From Mycobacterium asiaticum (GTDB taxonomy: Bacteria > Actinomycetota > Actinomycetes > Mycobacteriales > Mycobacteriaceae), in NCBI RefSeq assembly GCF_001668675.1, contig NZ_LZKQ01000190.1, forward strand, positions 1 to 39,542: a stretch of 39,542 nucleotides of DNA. Reading direction: 5' to 3'. Under the pieces are notes generated by a model, which searched no databases, was not told the origin of the DNA, and worked only from the letters and a program-made list of their open reading frames with translations. Each line of letters starts with the position of its first letter. Position 1 is the stretch's first letter. This document shows positions 16,038 through 24,281 of this stretch, piece after piece. A program made the position numbers and the translations under genes.

Positions 16038-16676
16038 TTAGAAGGTGACGCCGTCCTCCTCGGGCAGCACGTGGAAGTCGGTGTCGGTCATTTCGCTGAG
16101 CCGGCCGTAGTAGATGCCGCGCGCGTCGGGGGCGATGATGCCCTGGTGGATGGGCACCGCCCGGGCGGGTGCCACCGCACGCAGATAGTCCACGGCCTCC
16201 GAGATCTTCATCCAGGGCGCCGACGCGGGGGTGGCCAGCACGTCCACCGGCTCGTCGGGCACGAACAACGCGTCGCCCGGGTGCATCAGCCTGGCGGGGT
16301 GTTCGCCGTCGCCCACCAGATACGAAATGTTCTCTATCACAGGGATTTCCGGGTGTATCACGGCATGGCGTCCGCCGACGGCCCGGATGGTCAGCGAGCC
16401 GACGGACAGTTCGTCGCCGACGTGCACCACCTGGCAAGGCTCGCCGAGTTGTGCGGTGGTTTGGGGGTCGGCGTACAGCGTCGCGTCCGGATTGCCCTCG
16501 AGCAGTGCCGGCAGTCGCGATACGTCGATGTGGTCGGGGTGCTGATGAGTCACCAGGATGGCCGTCAGGCCCGTGATCCCCTCGAAGCCGTGGGCGAAGC
16601 TGCCGGGGTCGAAAAGGATCTTGGTATCGCCGAACTCGGCGAGTAGGCAGGAATGCCCGAAATGCGTCAGTTGCAT
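16038..16676 (-). CDS. Metallo-beta-lactamase-fold hydrolase
   Basis: A 212-aa compact MBL-fold protein of the UlaG/YfnE-like type (COG2220). Metal-binding HxHxDH is HQHPDH at residues 44-49, after the typical start MQLTHFGHSCLLAE and LFDPGSFA. Later metal ligands are likely in GGRHAVIHPEIP and MHPGDALFVP, and the C-terminal His in VPIHQGI. It is probably a cytosolic hydrolase of phosphoesters or lactones; substrate unknown. ATG 16676 was chosen because the family consensus begins there and a CACAAT -10 lies 7 nt upstream; a much longer open frame reaches 17240 antisense to the exported protein gene and is rejected. Confidence 0.88.
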   Translation of the reverse strand: MQLTHFGHSCLLAEFGDTKILFDPGSFAHGFEGITGLTAILVTHQHPDHIDVSRLPALLEGNPDATLYADPQTTAQLGEPCQVVHVGDELSVGSLTIRAVGGRHAVIHPEIPVIENISYLVGDGEHPARLMHPGDALFVPDEPVDVLATPASAPWMKISEAVDYLRAVAPARAVPIHQGIIAPDARGIYYGRLSEMTDTDFHVLPEEDGVTF

Positions 16677-16679
16677 GTT

Positions 16680-16689
16680 TACGATTGTG
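16680..16689. promoter_or_regulatory. Overlapping face-to-face -10 elements
   Basis: Only 18 bp separate the start codons of the divergent metallo-hydrolase (16676) and exported protein (16695). On the plus strand TACGAT (16680-16685) lies 9 nt before ATG 16695; on the minus strand CACAAT (16689-16684) lies 7 nt before ATG 16676. The hexamers overlap by 2 bp, so the two promoters should exclude each other and both transcripts would have almost no leader. Confidence 0.4.
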
Positions 16690-16694
16690 CCCTG

Positions 16695-17381
16695 ATGGGG
16701 GCCGTGCGGATGCGGGTGCTGGTGGTGAACTTGATGGTCGCCGGTAGCTTCGCGATCGCACTGATGACGCCGACGCCCGCACGGACGGAGCCGGAGACCT
16801 GCCCGCCGGTGTGCGACCAGATCCCGGACAGCGCATGGATCCAGCGGGCGGCGGTCCCGCTGAACGCGGTGTACGGCTGGCCGGACCTCGCCGGCGCGGC
16901 GGTGCCGCTGATCAGGACGGCGCGGCAGTTCAGGTTCGAGCAGGTATGCGCCACGCCGGTGCCGCCGCAGGACAGCCGCGATTCCGCGGTCGCGGCGCGC
17001 GCCGTGGTGGCACATCGGGACGGGCAGTGGCAGCTGCAAGCCCAGATCCTGCACTGGCGCGGGGACACCGCCCGTGGTGGCGCGCTGGCCAGTTCGGTGT
17101 TCGGTGCCGCGGTGGCGGCGCTGCGTGCCTGCCAATTGGGCGCCCCCGACCAGTCGCCGTCGATCACCGATGACGAACCGACCCGAATGGCCGCCGTCAT
17201 CAGCGGACCGGTCATCGTGCACACCTATCTGATCGCGCACGTGGCCAGCAGCACCATCAGCGAACTCACGCTCTGGTCGTCCGGACCACCGCAGGTGCAG
17301 TGGCCGGTGCTCTCCGACGCTGCCGTACTCGACGCCATGACCGCGCCACTGTGTGAGGCATACATCGCCTCATGTCCGTAA
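16695..17381 (+). CDS. Exported protein of unknown function
   Basis: A 228-aa protein not assigned to a family. An N-terminal signal peptide is clear: basic start MRVLVV, hydrophobic core NLMVAGSFAIALM, then TPTPARTEPETCPPVC with a probable cleavage near residues 26-30 of the mature numbering. Two cysteines (CPPVC) just after the cleavage region, plus later single cysteines (QVCATP, RACQLG, PLCEAYIASCP), suggest disulfides in an extracytoplasmic protein; the first Cys is not in a clear lipobox. ATG 16695 and 16710 are both possible. It is divergent from the metallo-hydrolase and 39 bp upstream of an LLM enzyme gene. Many mycobacterial secreted proteins look like this without known function. 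Confidence 0.75.
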   Translation: MGAVRMRVLVVNLMVAGSFAIALMTPTPARTEPETCPPVCDQIPDSAWIQRAAVPLNAVYGWPDLAGAAVPLIRTARQFRFEQVCATPVPPQDSRDSAVAARAVVAHRDGQWQLQAQILHWRGDTARGGALASSVFGAAVAALRACQLGAPDQSPSITDDEPTRMAAVISGPVIVHTYLIAHVASSTISELTLWSSGPPQVQWPVLSDAAVLDAMTAPLCEAYIASCP

Positions 17382-17420
17382 TGAGCTACTGGCGCAGAGC
17401 TTTTGAGGAGCAGACGGTAC

Positions 17421-18185
17421 ATGGTCACCGTTGACGTGCTGTACAGCGCGGCCACCCACCCGTGGCCGCAGCTACGCGACGAGGTGTTGCGGGCCGAAGC
17501 CGATGGTTTCGGCCGGGCGTGGGTCTTCGACCACCTGTCGGGCGCGATGCTGTCGGGTAGCCGGATGCTGGAATGCTTCACGCTGGCCGGGGCCCTGGCC
17601 GGCGCCACCTCCTCGATCGGCATCGGCACCCTGGTGGTGAACGTGGCCAACCGTCCCGCCGGAGTGGCGGTCGCGGCGGCGGCCTCACTGCAGGAGATCA
17701 GCGGCGGACGCTTCGTGTTCGGGCTGGGTGCCGGCGCCGCGCCCGGCAGCCCGTGGGCTCGGGAACACGACCTGCTCGGTATCCCGCTCGCGGACTCCAT
17801 GCGGCTGCGCCACCAGAAGCTGATCGACGTGCTCGACCTGTGCGAGGCCCAGTGGGACCCGCACCGCGACGAGAAATGGGCGGGTTTTCCGTTGCCGTCG
17901 CCACCGCCGCCGGTGTTGCTGGGGGTCAACAGCGCCGCTTTGGCCACAATCGCCGGCCGGCGCTGCGACGCGGTCAATGTCGCCCTCCACCATCCCAGGA
18001 TCGGGGAGTTCTTCGAGGCCGCCCGCGCGGCCCGGGCCGAGTCCGGCCGCAGCGGCACCCCCTTGACGCTGAACGCCTGGACGACGCTCAGCGAGGGCGC
18101 GCTCGATCCCGACGGGCCGGCGCACCGCCGTATCGCTGCCCTCGGCGGCGACGGACTGATCCTGGTCGCCGGCTCGTCCGGTTAA
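17421..18185 (+). CDS. LLM-class (luciferase-like) flavin/F420-dependent oxidoreductase
   Basis: A 254-aa luciferase-like TIM-barrel protein. Family features: AEADGFGRAWVFDHL near residues 23-37, TSSIGIGTLVVNVANRPAGV and SGGRFVFGLGAGAAPGSPWA (about 94-113). At about 254 residues it is short for the family (usually 290-350), lacking part of the insertion regions, but no frameshift is visible. In mycobacteria such enzymes commonly use coenzyme F420; FMN cannot be excluded from sequence alone. ATG 17421 has a GAGGAG ribosome site about 10 nt upstream. purS starts 93 bp downstream in the same direction, so read-through into purSQ is possible. Confidence 0.82.
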   Translation: MVTVDVLYSAATHPWPQLRDEVLRAEADGFGRAWVFDHLSGAMLSGSRMLECFTLAGALAGATSSIGIGTLVVNVANRPAGVAVAAAASLQEISGGRFVFGLGAGAAPGSPWAREHDLLGIPLADSMRLRHQKLIDVLDLCEAQWDPHRDEKWAGFPLPSPPPPVLLGVNSAALATIAGRRCDAVNVALHHPRIGEFFEAARAARAESGRSGTPLTLNAWTTLSEGALDPDGPAHRRIAALGGDGLILVAGSSG

Positions 18186-18278
18186 CTCGCGCGGCCGTCG
18201 ATGGCCGGTAGAGTTGGCGCGGACCCGTTGCCCGGCTCGTTGTCGCCGGGCGGGGTGAGGAATCTGAGGAGGAGCGCG

Positions 18279-18518
18279 GTGGCCCGGGTGGTCGTGCATG
18301 TGATGCCCAAAGCCGAGATCCTTGACCCGCAGGGTCAGGCAATCGTCGGCGCTCTGGGACGGCTGGGTCATGCCGGAATATCGGACGTTCGCCAGGGCAA
18401 GCGCTTCGAGTTGGAGGTCGACGATTCGGTCGACGACACCGCGCTGGCCGAGATCGCGGAATCGCTGTTAGCGAACACCGTGATCGAAGACTGGACGATC
18501 AGCAGGGACCCGCAGTGA
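18279..18518 (+). CDS. purS: FGAM synthetase subunit PurS
   Basis: The small structural subunit of the three-protein phosphoribosylformylglycinamidine synthetase, which bridges PurL and PurQ for ammonia transfer. The 79-aa protein begins [19 protein letters not shown] (GTG 18279) and continues [20 protein letters not shown], the family pattern. A strong purine-rich ribosome site GAGGAGGAG precedes this start; an ORF running from 18201 would add 26 residues with no family similarity. The stop overlaps the purQ start (GTGA). Confidence 0.96.
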   Translation: MARVVVHVMPKAEILDPQGQAIVGALGRLGHAGISDVRQGKRFELEVDDSVDDTALAEIAESLLANTVIEDWTISRDPQ

Positions 18519-19189
18519 CCACCCGCATCGGCATCATCACCTTTCCGGGCACCCTCGACGACGTCGATGCCGCACGTGCGGCGCGCAAGGTCGGCGCGGA
18601 GGCGGTCAGCCTGTGGCATGCGGACAGCGACCTGAAGAGCGTCGATGCCGTGGTGGTGCCCGGCGGCTTTTCCTATGGCGATTACCTGCGTGCGGGCGCG
18701 ATCGCGAGGTTTGCTCCGGTGATGAGCGAGGTGGTCGCGGCCGCCGGTCGCGGCATGCCGGTACTGGGCATCTGCAACGGCTTCCAGGTGCTCTGTGAGG
18801 CGGGTCTGCTGCCCGGTGCGCTGACCCGCAACGCGGGGCTGCACTTCATCTGCCGCGACGTGTGGCTGCGCGTGTCGTCGACCTCGACGGCATGGACGTC
18901 ACGCTTCGAGGCCGACGCCGACGTGCTGATACCGCTCAAGTCCGGCGAAGGGCGGTATGTGGCGCCCAAGCAGGTGATCGAACAGCTCGAAGGCGACGGA
19001 CGGGTGGTCTTCCGGTATCACGACAACATCAACGGCTCGCTGCACGACATCGCCGGCATCAGCTCGGCCAACGGTCGCGTGGTCGGCCTGATGCCCCACC
19101 CCGAACACGCCATCGAAGCGTTGACCGGTCCTTCGGACGACGGTCTGGGTCTGTTCTACTCGGCGCTGGACGCCGTGCTGACCGCCTGA
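18515..19189 (+). CDS. purQ: FGAM synthetase glutaminase subunit PurQ
   Basis: Class I glutamine amidotransferase subunit that releases ammonia from glutamine for FGAM synthesis. The 224-aa protein has the nucleophile Cys87 in GICNGFQ and the His195/Glu197/His198 stretch in MPHPEHA, completing the triad; [13 protein letters not shown] and [10 protein letters not shown] are family signatures. GTG 18515 overlaps the purS stop by 4 bp. It works with PurS and with PurL, whose gene begins about 20 kb downstream at the contig end. Convergent with the WS/DGAT gene, 6 bp apart. Confidence 0.97.
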   Translation: MTTRIGIITFPGTLDDVDAARAARKVGAEAVSLWHADSDLKSVDAVVVPGGFSYGDYLRAGAIARFAPVMSEVVAAAGRGMPVLGICNGFQVLCEAGLLPGALTRNAGLHFICRDVWLRVSSTSTAWTSRFEADADVLIPLKSGEGRYVAPKQVIEQLEGDGRVVFRYHDNINGSLHDIAGISSANGRVVGLMPHPEHAIEALTGPSDDGLGLFYSALDAVLTA

Positions 19190-19195
19190 GCCTGC

Positions 19196-20578
19196 CTACG
19201 CCGAGAGCGTCGCGTACGGTCTTGCGGCGCTACGTAATTCGTCGAACGCCGCGGCAAGCGCGTCGGTCACGTCGTGTTCGTCGGTGAAGGTCCGATCGTC
19301 GGTAAGCGCCGCGATGCCCAACCGGTCCGCGTAGCTCCAGACGGTGATGTTGACCGGTGCGCCCGGCGAAAGCACTCCGGTGGAATAGATTTCGCTCACT
19401 GGCGCCCCACCGAGGTGGCCTTGGGTGCGCGGGCCCATGACGCTGGACACCGCCACATTCATCATCGGGTTCGACGACTGCCGGGCCAGCCAGCGGAACG
19501 CCACCGGGGCGATCGCCGCCGGCAGGTAGTTCATCAGGCGTCCGTACAGGCGCGTGCCCATGACCTCGTGGTCCTCTTTGGCGAGCCGGGTGGCCAGCGC
19601 CACCAACCGCACCCTTTCCACCGGATCGGCGATGTGGACCGGCAGCGACACCATCAAACCGCTGATCTCGTTGCCGGAGACACGGTCTGACTTGTCCGTG
19701 GCGGTCGGCACCGACGCAATGATCGGGCGGTCGGCCGCCCCGTCATGGTCGAGCAGCAGCGCCCGCAACCCTCCGGCGGCTATCGCCAGGATCAGATCGT
19801 TGATCGTGACACCCAATTCGGCAGCGGTCGTCTTTACATCTACCAGCGGCAGTGGCGCACTGGCGAATCGGCGAGCCGGTGCCACCCGGTGGTTGAGGAA
19901 CGTTGGCGGGGCGTCGAATTGAGCCGCCAGCTCACGGTGGCGTCCGCGTGCCGCGGCGCGCCGACGCACCTGGGTGAAACCCAGCACGGCGTCCCGGATC
20001 AGTCCCGGCAACTCGCGGAGTTGCCGCAGATGGTCGCGAGCCGCAAGCCGTAATAAACCGCCAGAAGTTGTTGTGGCGCACTGATGGTCGGGCACCGACA
20101 CATCGGTGAGGTCCATCAGCCGCGCCAGCAGGTTCGCCGACGCGACACCGTCGGCCAGGGAATGGTGCACCTTGCCGATGAGCGCGAACCGAGCACCGGC
20201 CAGTCCCTCGGCGAAGTGGAACTCCCACAGCGGTCGGCTGCGATCCAGCGGGGTGGAGGCGATCTCTCCGACGACCCGGTCCAGCTCGCGGCGGCCGCCC
20301 GGTGGCGGGATCTGAACTCGGCGTACGTGGTAGTCCAGGTCGATATCGTCGATATCGCACTCCCGCCACAGCGGGTGATGCAACCGTCCAGGTGTCTCAA
20401 CCAGCTTGTAGCGCAACGGTTCCAGGACTTCGAGCTTGCGGCGCAGGTGGGCCCGAAAGTCCTCGAACCCGAAGTCGAGGCCCGACGCGTCGAGCACGGC
20501 GACCTTCAGGGTGTGCGTGTGCAGGTTCGGTGTCTCGCTGTACAGCAGCATCGCGTCCATGCCGTTGAGTCTTCTCAT
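19196..20578 (-). CDS. Wax ester synthase/diacylglycerol acyltransferase (WS/DGAT)
   Basis: A 460-aa acyl-CoA-dependent O-acyltransferase of the mycobacterial Tgs/WS-DGAT family, making triacylglycerol or wax esters at the membrane or lipid-body surface. The catalytic motif HHxxxDG is HHSLADG (residues 138-144). Other family blocks are LNGMDAMLLYSETPN at the N-terminus, DRSRPLWEFHFAEGL, NDLILAIAAGGLRALL and the C-terminal MNVAVSSVMGP and YSTGVLSPGAPVNITVWSYA. ATG 20578 has a purine-rich GAAAGTGAG upstream; a frame to 20668 has no similarity. It lies 13 bp downstream of an acyltransferase gene, forming a lipid operon. Confidence 0.95.
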   Translation of the reverse strand: MRRLNGMDAMLLYSETPNLHTHTLKVAVLDASGLDFGFEDFRAHLRRKLEVLEPLRYKLVETPGRLHHPLWRECDIDDIDLDYHVRRVQIPPPGGRRELDRVVGEIASTPLDRSRPLWEFHFAEGLAGARFALIGKVHHSLADGVASANLLARLMDLTDVSVPDHQCATTTSGGLLRLAARDHLRQLRELPGLIRDAVLGFTQVRRRAAARGRHRELAAQFDAPPTFLNHRVAPARRFASAPLPLVDVKTTAAELGVTINDLILAIAAGGLRALLLDHDGAADRPIIASVPTATDKSDRVSGNEISGLMVSLPVHIADPVERVRLVALATRLAKEDHEVMGTRLYGRLMNYLPAAIAPVAFRWLARQSSNPMMNVAVSSVMGPRTQGHLGGAPVSEIYSTGVLSPGAPVNITVWSYADRLGIAALTDDRTFTDEHDVTDALAAAFDELRSAARPYATLSA

Positions 20579-20591
20579 ACCGCACTCACTT

Positions 20592-21395
20592 TCAGCCCAG
20601 GATCGGCAGTCGTCGCTGCGCGGCCAGGCGGTCCAGCGCCTCCTGCATGACCGCGCGAACATGGGCATCGACCTCGGCGATGTCGGGATTCTCGCCGAAC
20701 TCGGCCACCACGTCGATCGGCTCGAGTACCTCGGTGACCACCTTCGCCGGCAGCGGCACGTTCGGCGGGAACAGCACGCTCAGGCCGAACGGGAACCCGA
20801 AACTGATCGGCAGGATGCCCATGCGCGCCTTGGTCAGTCCCAGCCGTCGGGCCAGCCAGTTGCCGCGGGTGAGGAACAGTTGGGTCTCCTGCGCGCCGAT
20901 CGACACCGTCGGCACGATCGGGACCCCGGCTTCGATGGCGGTTCGGACGTAGCCGGTGCGCCCGTTGAAATCGATCGTGTTGGCCCCGAGCGTGGGTCGG
21001 TACGAGTCGTAGTCGCCGCCCGGGAAGACCAGCACCAGTGCGCCGGAATGCAAAGCTGCGGCAGCGTTTTCACGGCTTGCTTCGATGACGCCGAGCCGGC
21101 GCAGCCAGCCGTCGAGTGGGCCGAGGAACAGGCCGTAGTGGCCGAGGGTGTAGACGGGGCGGTCATATCCGAATGCGTCGTAATAGGCGGGCGAGAAGAC
21201 GAACACATCCGGGGTGAACATGCCGCCGGAGTGGTTGGAGACCACCAGCGCGCCTCCGGCCGCCGGAATGTTGTTGAGGTTGCGCACCTCGGCGCGATGC
21301 CACAGCTTGATGGCCGGCGCCACGGTGTCGATCACCTGCTTGGTGAACTCGGGGTCCCACTTGGCGATCTCGGGGTTGTTGCTGCGTGCACCCAT
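20592..21395 (-). CDS. Lysophospholipid-type acyltransferase (PlsC-like)
   Basis: A 267-aa membrane-associated acyltransferase of the glycerolipid acyltransferase superfamily. The catalytic block is VVSNHSGGMFTPD (His55, Asp63) and a second block is VFPGGDYDSYRP (about residues 123-134), with IPIVPTVSIGAQE and GILPISFGFPFG later. The spacing between His and Asp is seven residues rather than the usual four (HX4D), as can occur in this subgroup. It probably acylates a lysophospholipid or similar acceptor upstream of the co-oriented WS/DGAT. ATG 21395 has a GGAGAAGG ribosome site. It is divergent from the epimerase gene. Confidence 0.88.
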   Translation of the reverse strand: MGARSNNPEIAKWDPEFTKQVIDTVAPAIKLWHRAEVRNLNNIPAAGGALVVSNHSGGMFTPDVFVFSPAYYDAFGYDRPVYTLGHYGLFLGPLDGWLRRLGVIEASRENAAAALHSGALVLVFPGGDYDSYRPTLGANTIDFNGRTGYVRTAIEAGVPIVPTVSIGAQETQLFLTRGNWLARRLGLTKARMGILPISFGFPFGLSVLFPPNVPLPAKVVTEVLEPIDVVAEFGENPDIAEVDAHVRAVMQEALDRLAAQRRLPILG

Positions 21396-21447
21396 GCCTT
21401 CTCCGTTTTGTCCCCGGCCTGTGATGAGGATTACCCGTTGAGGCCTC

Positions 21448-21533
21448 TCTACATACGTAGAGGATACGGTACTCTCGGTTTAGGAGAATGTCATTATCGG
21501 TAATTGTGGCATACCGCACATACCGCACATACC
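21448..21533. promoter_or_regulatory. Repeat-rich divergent promoter region
   Basis: The 158-bp gap between the acyltransferase and epimerase starts is more AT-rich than its surroundings. It holds an inverted repeat CTCTAC-4-GTAGAG (21448-21463), a palindromic ATTA-4-TAAT (21493-21504), and 2.7 tandem copies of the 9-mer CATACCGCA (21510-21533). The 9-bp spacing is close to one helical turn. These are candidate activator or repressor sites; no regulator gene is adjacent. Confidence 0.5.
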
Positions 21534-21553
21534 TTGCGTTACAGGAGAGATTC

Positions 21554-22645
21554 ATGACTGAAACGGTCCTTGTCACCGGGGGTTTCGGACTCGTCGGATC
21601 GCAGACGGTGCGCCGGCTGGCGGCCGACGGGCACCGGGTGGTCACCACCGACCTGGGCACCGGCGCGCAACGCAAGGCGGCCAAATCGCTGCCCACGGGC
21701 GTGACGGCGCGCTGGGTGAACCTCACCGATGCGGACGCGGTCGGTCAGCTGGTGGCCGAAACCGCTCCGACGGTGATCATCCACCTGGCCGCGGTGATCC
21801 CGCCGGTCACATACGGGCAGCCCGAACTGGCGCGCCTGGTGAACGTCGACGCCACGGTGTCACTGCTGCGTGCCGCTGAGGCGTGCCCGTGTCCACCAAG
21901 GTTCATCCAGGCCTCGAGCAACGCCGTGCACGGCGCCCGAAATCCGCACCGGCACCCGGAGTTGCTCACCGCGGACACTCCGGTGAACCCGTCGGATCTG
22001 TATGGGGCGCACAAGGCCGAGGCCGAATACCACGTCCGCCGCTCCGGCCTGGAGTGGGTGATCCTGCGGCTCGGTGGGGTGATGAGCGTCGACCTCGGTG
22101 CCATGCCGTTCACCTTTGACGCGTTGTACTTCGAGAGCGCCCTGCCGACCGACGGACGGATGCACAGTGTCGACGTGCGCGATGTCGCGGCCGCATTCGT
22201 CGCGGCGACCACCGCAGCCAAACAGGACGTCGTGGGGGAGATCCTGCTGGTCGCCGGTGACGAGTCCCATCGACTCCGGCAGGGAGAGGTGGGCGCCGCC
22301 CTGGCCGCCACGCGCGGCCTGGTCGATGTGTTGCCCGGTGGTCGGCCCGGGGATCCCGACAGCGACGAGGACTGGTTCGTCACGGACTGGATGGACACCG
22401 CCCGGGCCGAGCAGGTGCTGTCGTTCCAGCACCACACGTGGCCTGAGATGCTCGCCGAGATGCGCGCCGTCGCCGGGTGGCGGCGCTACCCGATGGGGCT
22501 GGTCGCGCCTGTTGCGCGGTGGTTACTCAGGCGCCGTGCGGCATATCGGGATGCTCCGGGCCGTTATGCCAACCCGTGGAGCGCCATTCGTTCCAAGCTC
22601 GGTGAGCCGCGGCCGGACAGGTTGCTGGTCGGTCGAGTCGTCTAA
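21554..22645 (+). CDS. NAD-dependent epimerase/dehydratase (extended SDR)
   Basis: A 363-aa extended short-chain dehydrogenase. The nucleotide-binding motif TGGFGLVG spans residues 8-15, the catalytic Tyr150/Lys154 pair is YGAHK, and the active-site Ser is in IQASSNAV. Sequence type resembles NAD-dependent sugar epimerases or hydroxysteroid-dehydrogenase-like proteins rather than a defined enzyme; substrate unknown. ATG 21554 has a good AGGAGAG site; the upstream ATG 21488 would translate the 9-bp repeats as YRTYRTY and is rejected. Its TAA overlaps the stop of the convergent YbjN-like gene. Confidence 0.88.
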   Translation: MTETVLVTGGFGLVGSQTVRRLAADGHRVVTTDLGTGAQRKAAKSLPTGVTARWVNLTDADAVGQLVAETAPTVIIHLAAVIPPVTYGQPELARLVNVDATVSLLRAAEACPCPPRFIQASSNAVHGARNPHRHPELLTADTPVNPSDLYGAHKAEAEYHVRRSGLEWVILRLGGVMSVDLGAMPFTFDALYFESALPTDGRMHSVDVRDVAAAFVAATTAAKQDVVGEILLVAGDESHRLRQGEVGAALAATRGLVDVLPGGRPGDPDSDEDWFVTDWMDTARAEQVLSFQHHTWPEMLAEMRAVAGWRRYPMGLVAPVARWLLRRRAAYRDAPGRYANPWSAIRSKLGEPRPDRLLVGRVV

Positions 22646-23121
22646 CCGGCGTCCCGGAGCAGTGGCGGCGACGGTAACTCCGCGGCCGCGGTCAGCCGCT
22701 GAAAGAGGTCGGTCGCGGCTGAGGTGGCGCGGTCGGCGAACGCCGCGAAGTCGGCGAAGGTGACGCGCTCACCGATCCATCGCGATTGCTCGGCGGTGAC
22801 ACCGATGCGTTGTGGGTCAGACGAGCCGTGCACGATCGCGGTGACGTCGCGGTTCTGCTGGTTCCAGCTGTCGGCGAACTGCTGCAGGCGGGCGTGTTCG
22901 GTCGCCGGGAAGAAGCATCCGAGCGTGACGCGGATGGTGAACACGTCAGGGTGCAGGGCCGGGATCTCGAGGTGGACATGCAGACGTCGGTCGCCGTTGA
23001 GAACGAAGAAGAATTCACCGTCGTGCCGGCCGCGGAAGTACCGCCGCCCACGGGTGCACAGGTAGCGTTCGATCAGGCTGGTGCTCAAGGGCTCGCCTAA
23101 CGGCTCAGTCATGGTAGCCAT
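22642..23121 (-). CDS. YbjN-domain-like protein of unknown function
   Basis: A 159-aa soluble protein. The pattern LSTSLIERYLCTRGRRYFRG, FFFVLNGDRRLHVHLEI, TIRVTLGCFFP and FADSWNQQNR resembles the YbjN/T3SS-chaperone-like fold seen in actinobacterial sensory or chaperone-like proteins. The assignment is by pattern only. ATG 23121 is given; ATG 23112 is an alternative, neither with a clear ribosome site. It stands 91 bp from the LLM oxidoreductase on the same strand and converges on the epimerase with overlapping stop codons. Confidence 0.65.
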   Translation of the reverse strand: MATMTEPLGEPLSTSLIERYLCTRGRRYFRGRHDGEFFFVLNGDRRLHVHLEIPALHPDVFTIRVTLGCFFPATEHARLQQFADSWNQQNRDVTAIVHGSSDPQRIGVTAEQSRWIGERVTFADFAAFADRATSAATDLFQRLTAAAELPSPPLLRDAG

Positions 23122-23212
23122 GCTGCGGCCGGCGGCTATGGGGATACTTCAGCAAAAGACAGGCCCGGCCAAGAATCAGTTGAGAATTCGCTGAGCGGGC
23201 GCCCGACGGGCA

Positions 23213-24208
23213 TCACCTGATCAGCGGAAGGATCTCTTGGCCAACGATATCGAGATACTCCGACTGGACCACATGGGGAATGGTGAAGAGAAACTGAGCA
23301 ACGCCGGCGCGTTGGTATTCGCGGATGCGTTCGACGCATTGCTCTGGGGAACCGACGATGACCCCCGACCCCGGTATCGAGGCGAACTCGGCGCGGACGC
23401 GCGCGGCCCGCTGCCCGGAGTCCGTCGGCGCCAGCAGCGCCGTGACCGACAAGCTCAGCGTCTGCGGATCGCGCCCGGCCGACTCGCAGGCCCGGGTCAG
23501 GAAAGCCCGACGTTCGATCACCCGTTGCGGCGACCACCAACGCACGTTGAGTCCCTGGGCGGACCTGACGGCGACGCGCTGCACCCGGTCTCCTTCTCCG
23601 CCCACCCACAGCGGTGGATGGGGACGCTGCACCGGCGGCGGATCGCAGATGGCGCCGTCGAGGGTGTAGAACTGGCCGGCATACGTCGGATTGGGTTGGG
23701 TCCACACCGCCTTCAACACCTCGAGTGACTCCGCGAGCGCGGAGACGCGGTCGCGCACCGGCGGGAACGGTATTCCGTAGGCGTCGAACTCCCGCTGGAA
23801 CCAGCCGGCGCCCATCCCGAGGTCGAGGCGGCCTTCCGAGATGACGTCCAGGGTGGCGGCCATCTTCGCCAGCACCGACGGGTGTCGGTAGGAATTGCAC
23901 AGCACGCTGGTTCCCAACCGCAGCCGGGTGGTGTCCCGGGCGAGCGCGCTCAACGCCGTCCAGCATTCGAGCAGGGGCAATGAGGTGGGCGGCGCGGCGC
24001 GGTCCGAGCCGGACGTCTCGGCAGTGATCCCGGCGTCCCTGACGTAGTCGTCGGGACTGATCGTGAGGAAGTGGTCACACAACCAGACCGAATCGAAGCC
24101 GTATCGCTCCGCTCGCTGGGAGACGGCAACCATGTCAGGGTAGGCGCTTACCGCCAGGCCGTTGACCGTCAGAGCCAGGATGAGCCCCACCCGGGTGCCG
24201 GCAGTCAT
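23213..24208 (-). CDS. LLM-class F420-dependent oxidoreductase (Rv0791c-like)
   Basis: A 331-aa luciferase-like monooxygenase/F420 reductase. Typical features are RAERYGFDSVWLCDHF (about residues 31-46), ARDTTRLRLGTSVLCNSYRH with a non-prolyl cis-peptide-type strand, ATLDVISEGRLDLGMGAGW followed by REFDAYGI, and VGSPEQCVERIREYQRAGV near the C-terminus. This composition fits the mycobacterial 'LLM class F420-dependent' group; substrate unknown. ATG 24208 matches the family start (MTAGTRVGLILAL); an ORF to 24394 overlaps the divergent VOC gene. Position fits Rv0791c. Confidence 0.9.
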   Translation of the reverse strand: MTAGTRVGLILALTVNGLAVSAYPDMVAVSQRAERYGFDSVWLCDHFLTISPDDYVRDAGITAETSGSDRAAPPTSLPLLECWTALSALARDTTRLRLGTSVLCNSYRHPSVLAKMAATLDVISEGRLDLGMGAGWFQREFDAYGIPFPPVRDRVSALAESLEVLKAVWTQPNPTYAGQFYTLDGAICDPPPVQRPHPPLWVGGEGDRVQRVAVRSAQGLNVRWWSPQRVIERRAFLTRACESAGRDPQTLSLSVTALLAPTDSGQRAARVRAEFASIPGSGVIVGSPEQCVERIREYQRAGVAQFLFTIPHVVQSEYLDIVGQEILPLIR

Positions 24209-24281
24209 GGCGCAAGTTTCCACCCTCGGCGCAAGGCACGCGTACTCAGGGCACACTCGATGAGAGATCGGGAGGTGGGCA

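Noticed and set aside
21510..21533. CRISPR array
   Set aside because: Repeats are only 9 bp, directly adjacent without spacers, and there are no cas genes.
21488..21553. Longer epimerase starting at ATG 21488
   Set aside because: The extra residues would be encoded by the 9-bp tandem repeat and lack similarity; the ATG at 21554 has a proper ribosome site and directly precedes the Rossmann motif.
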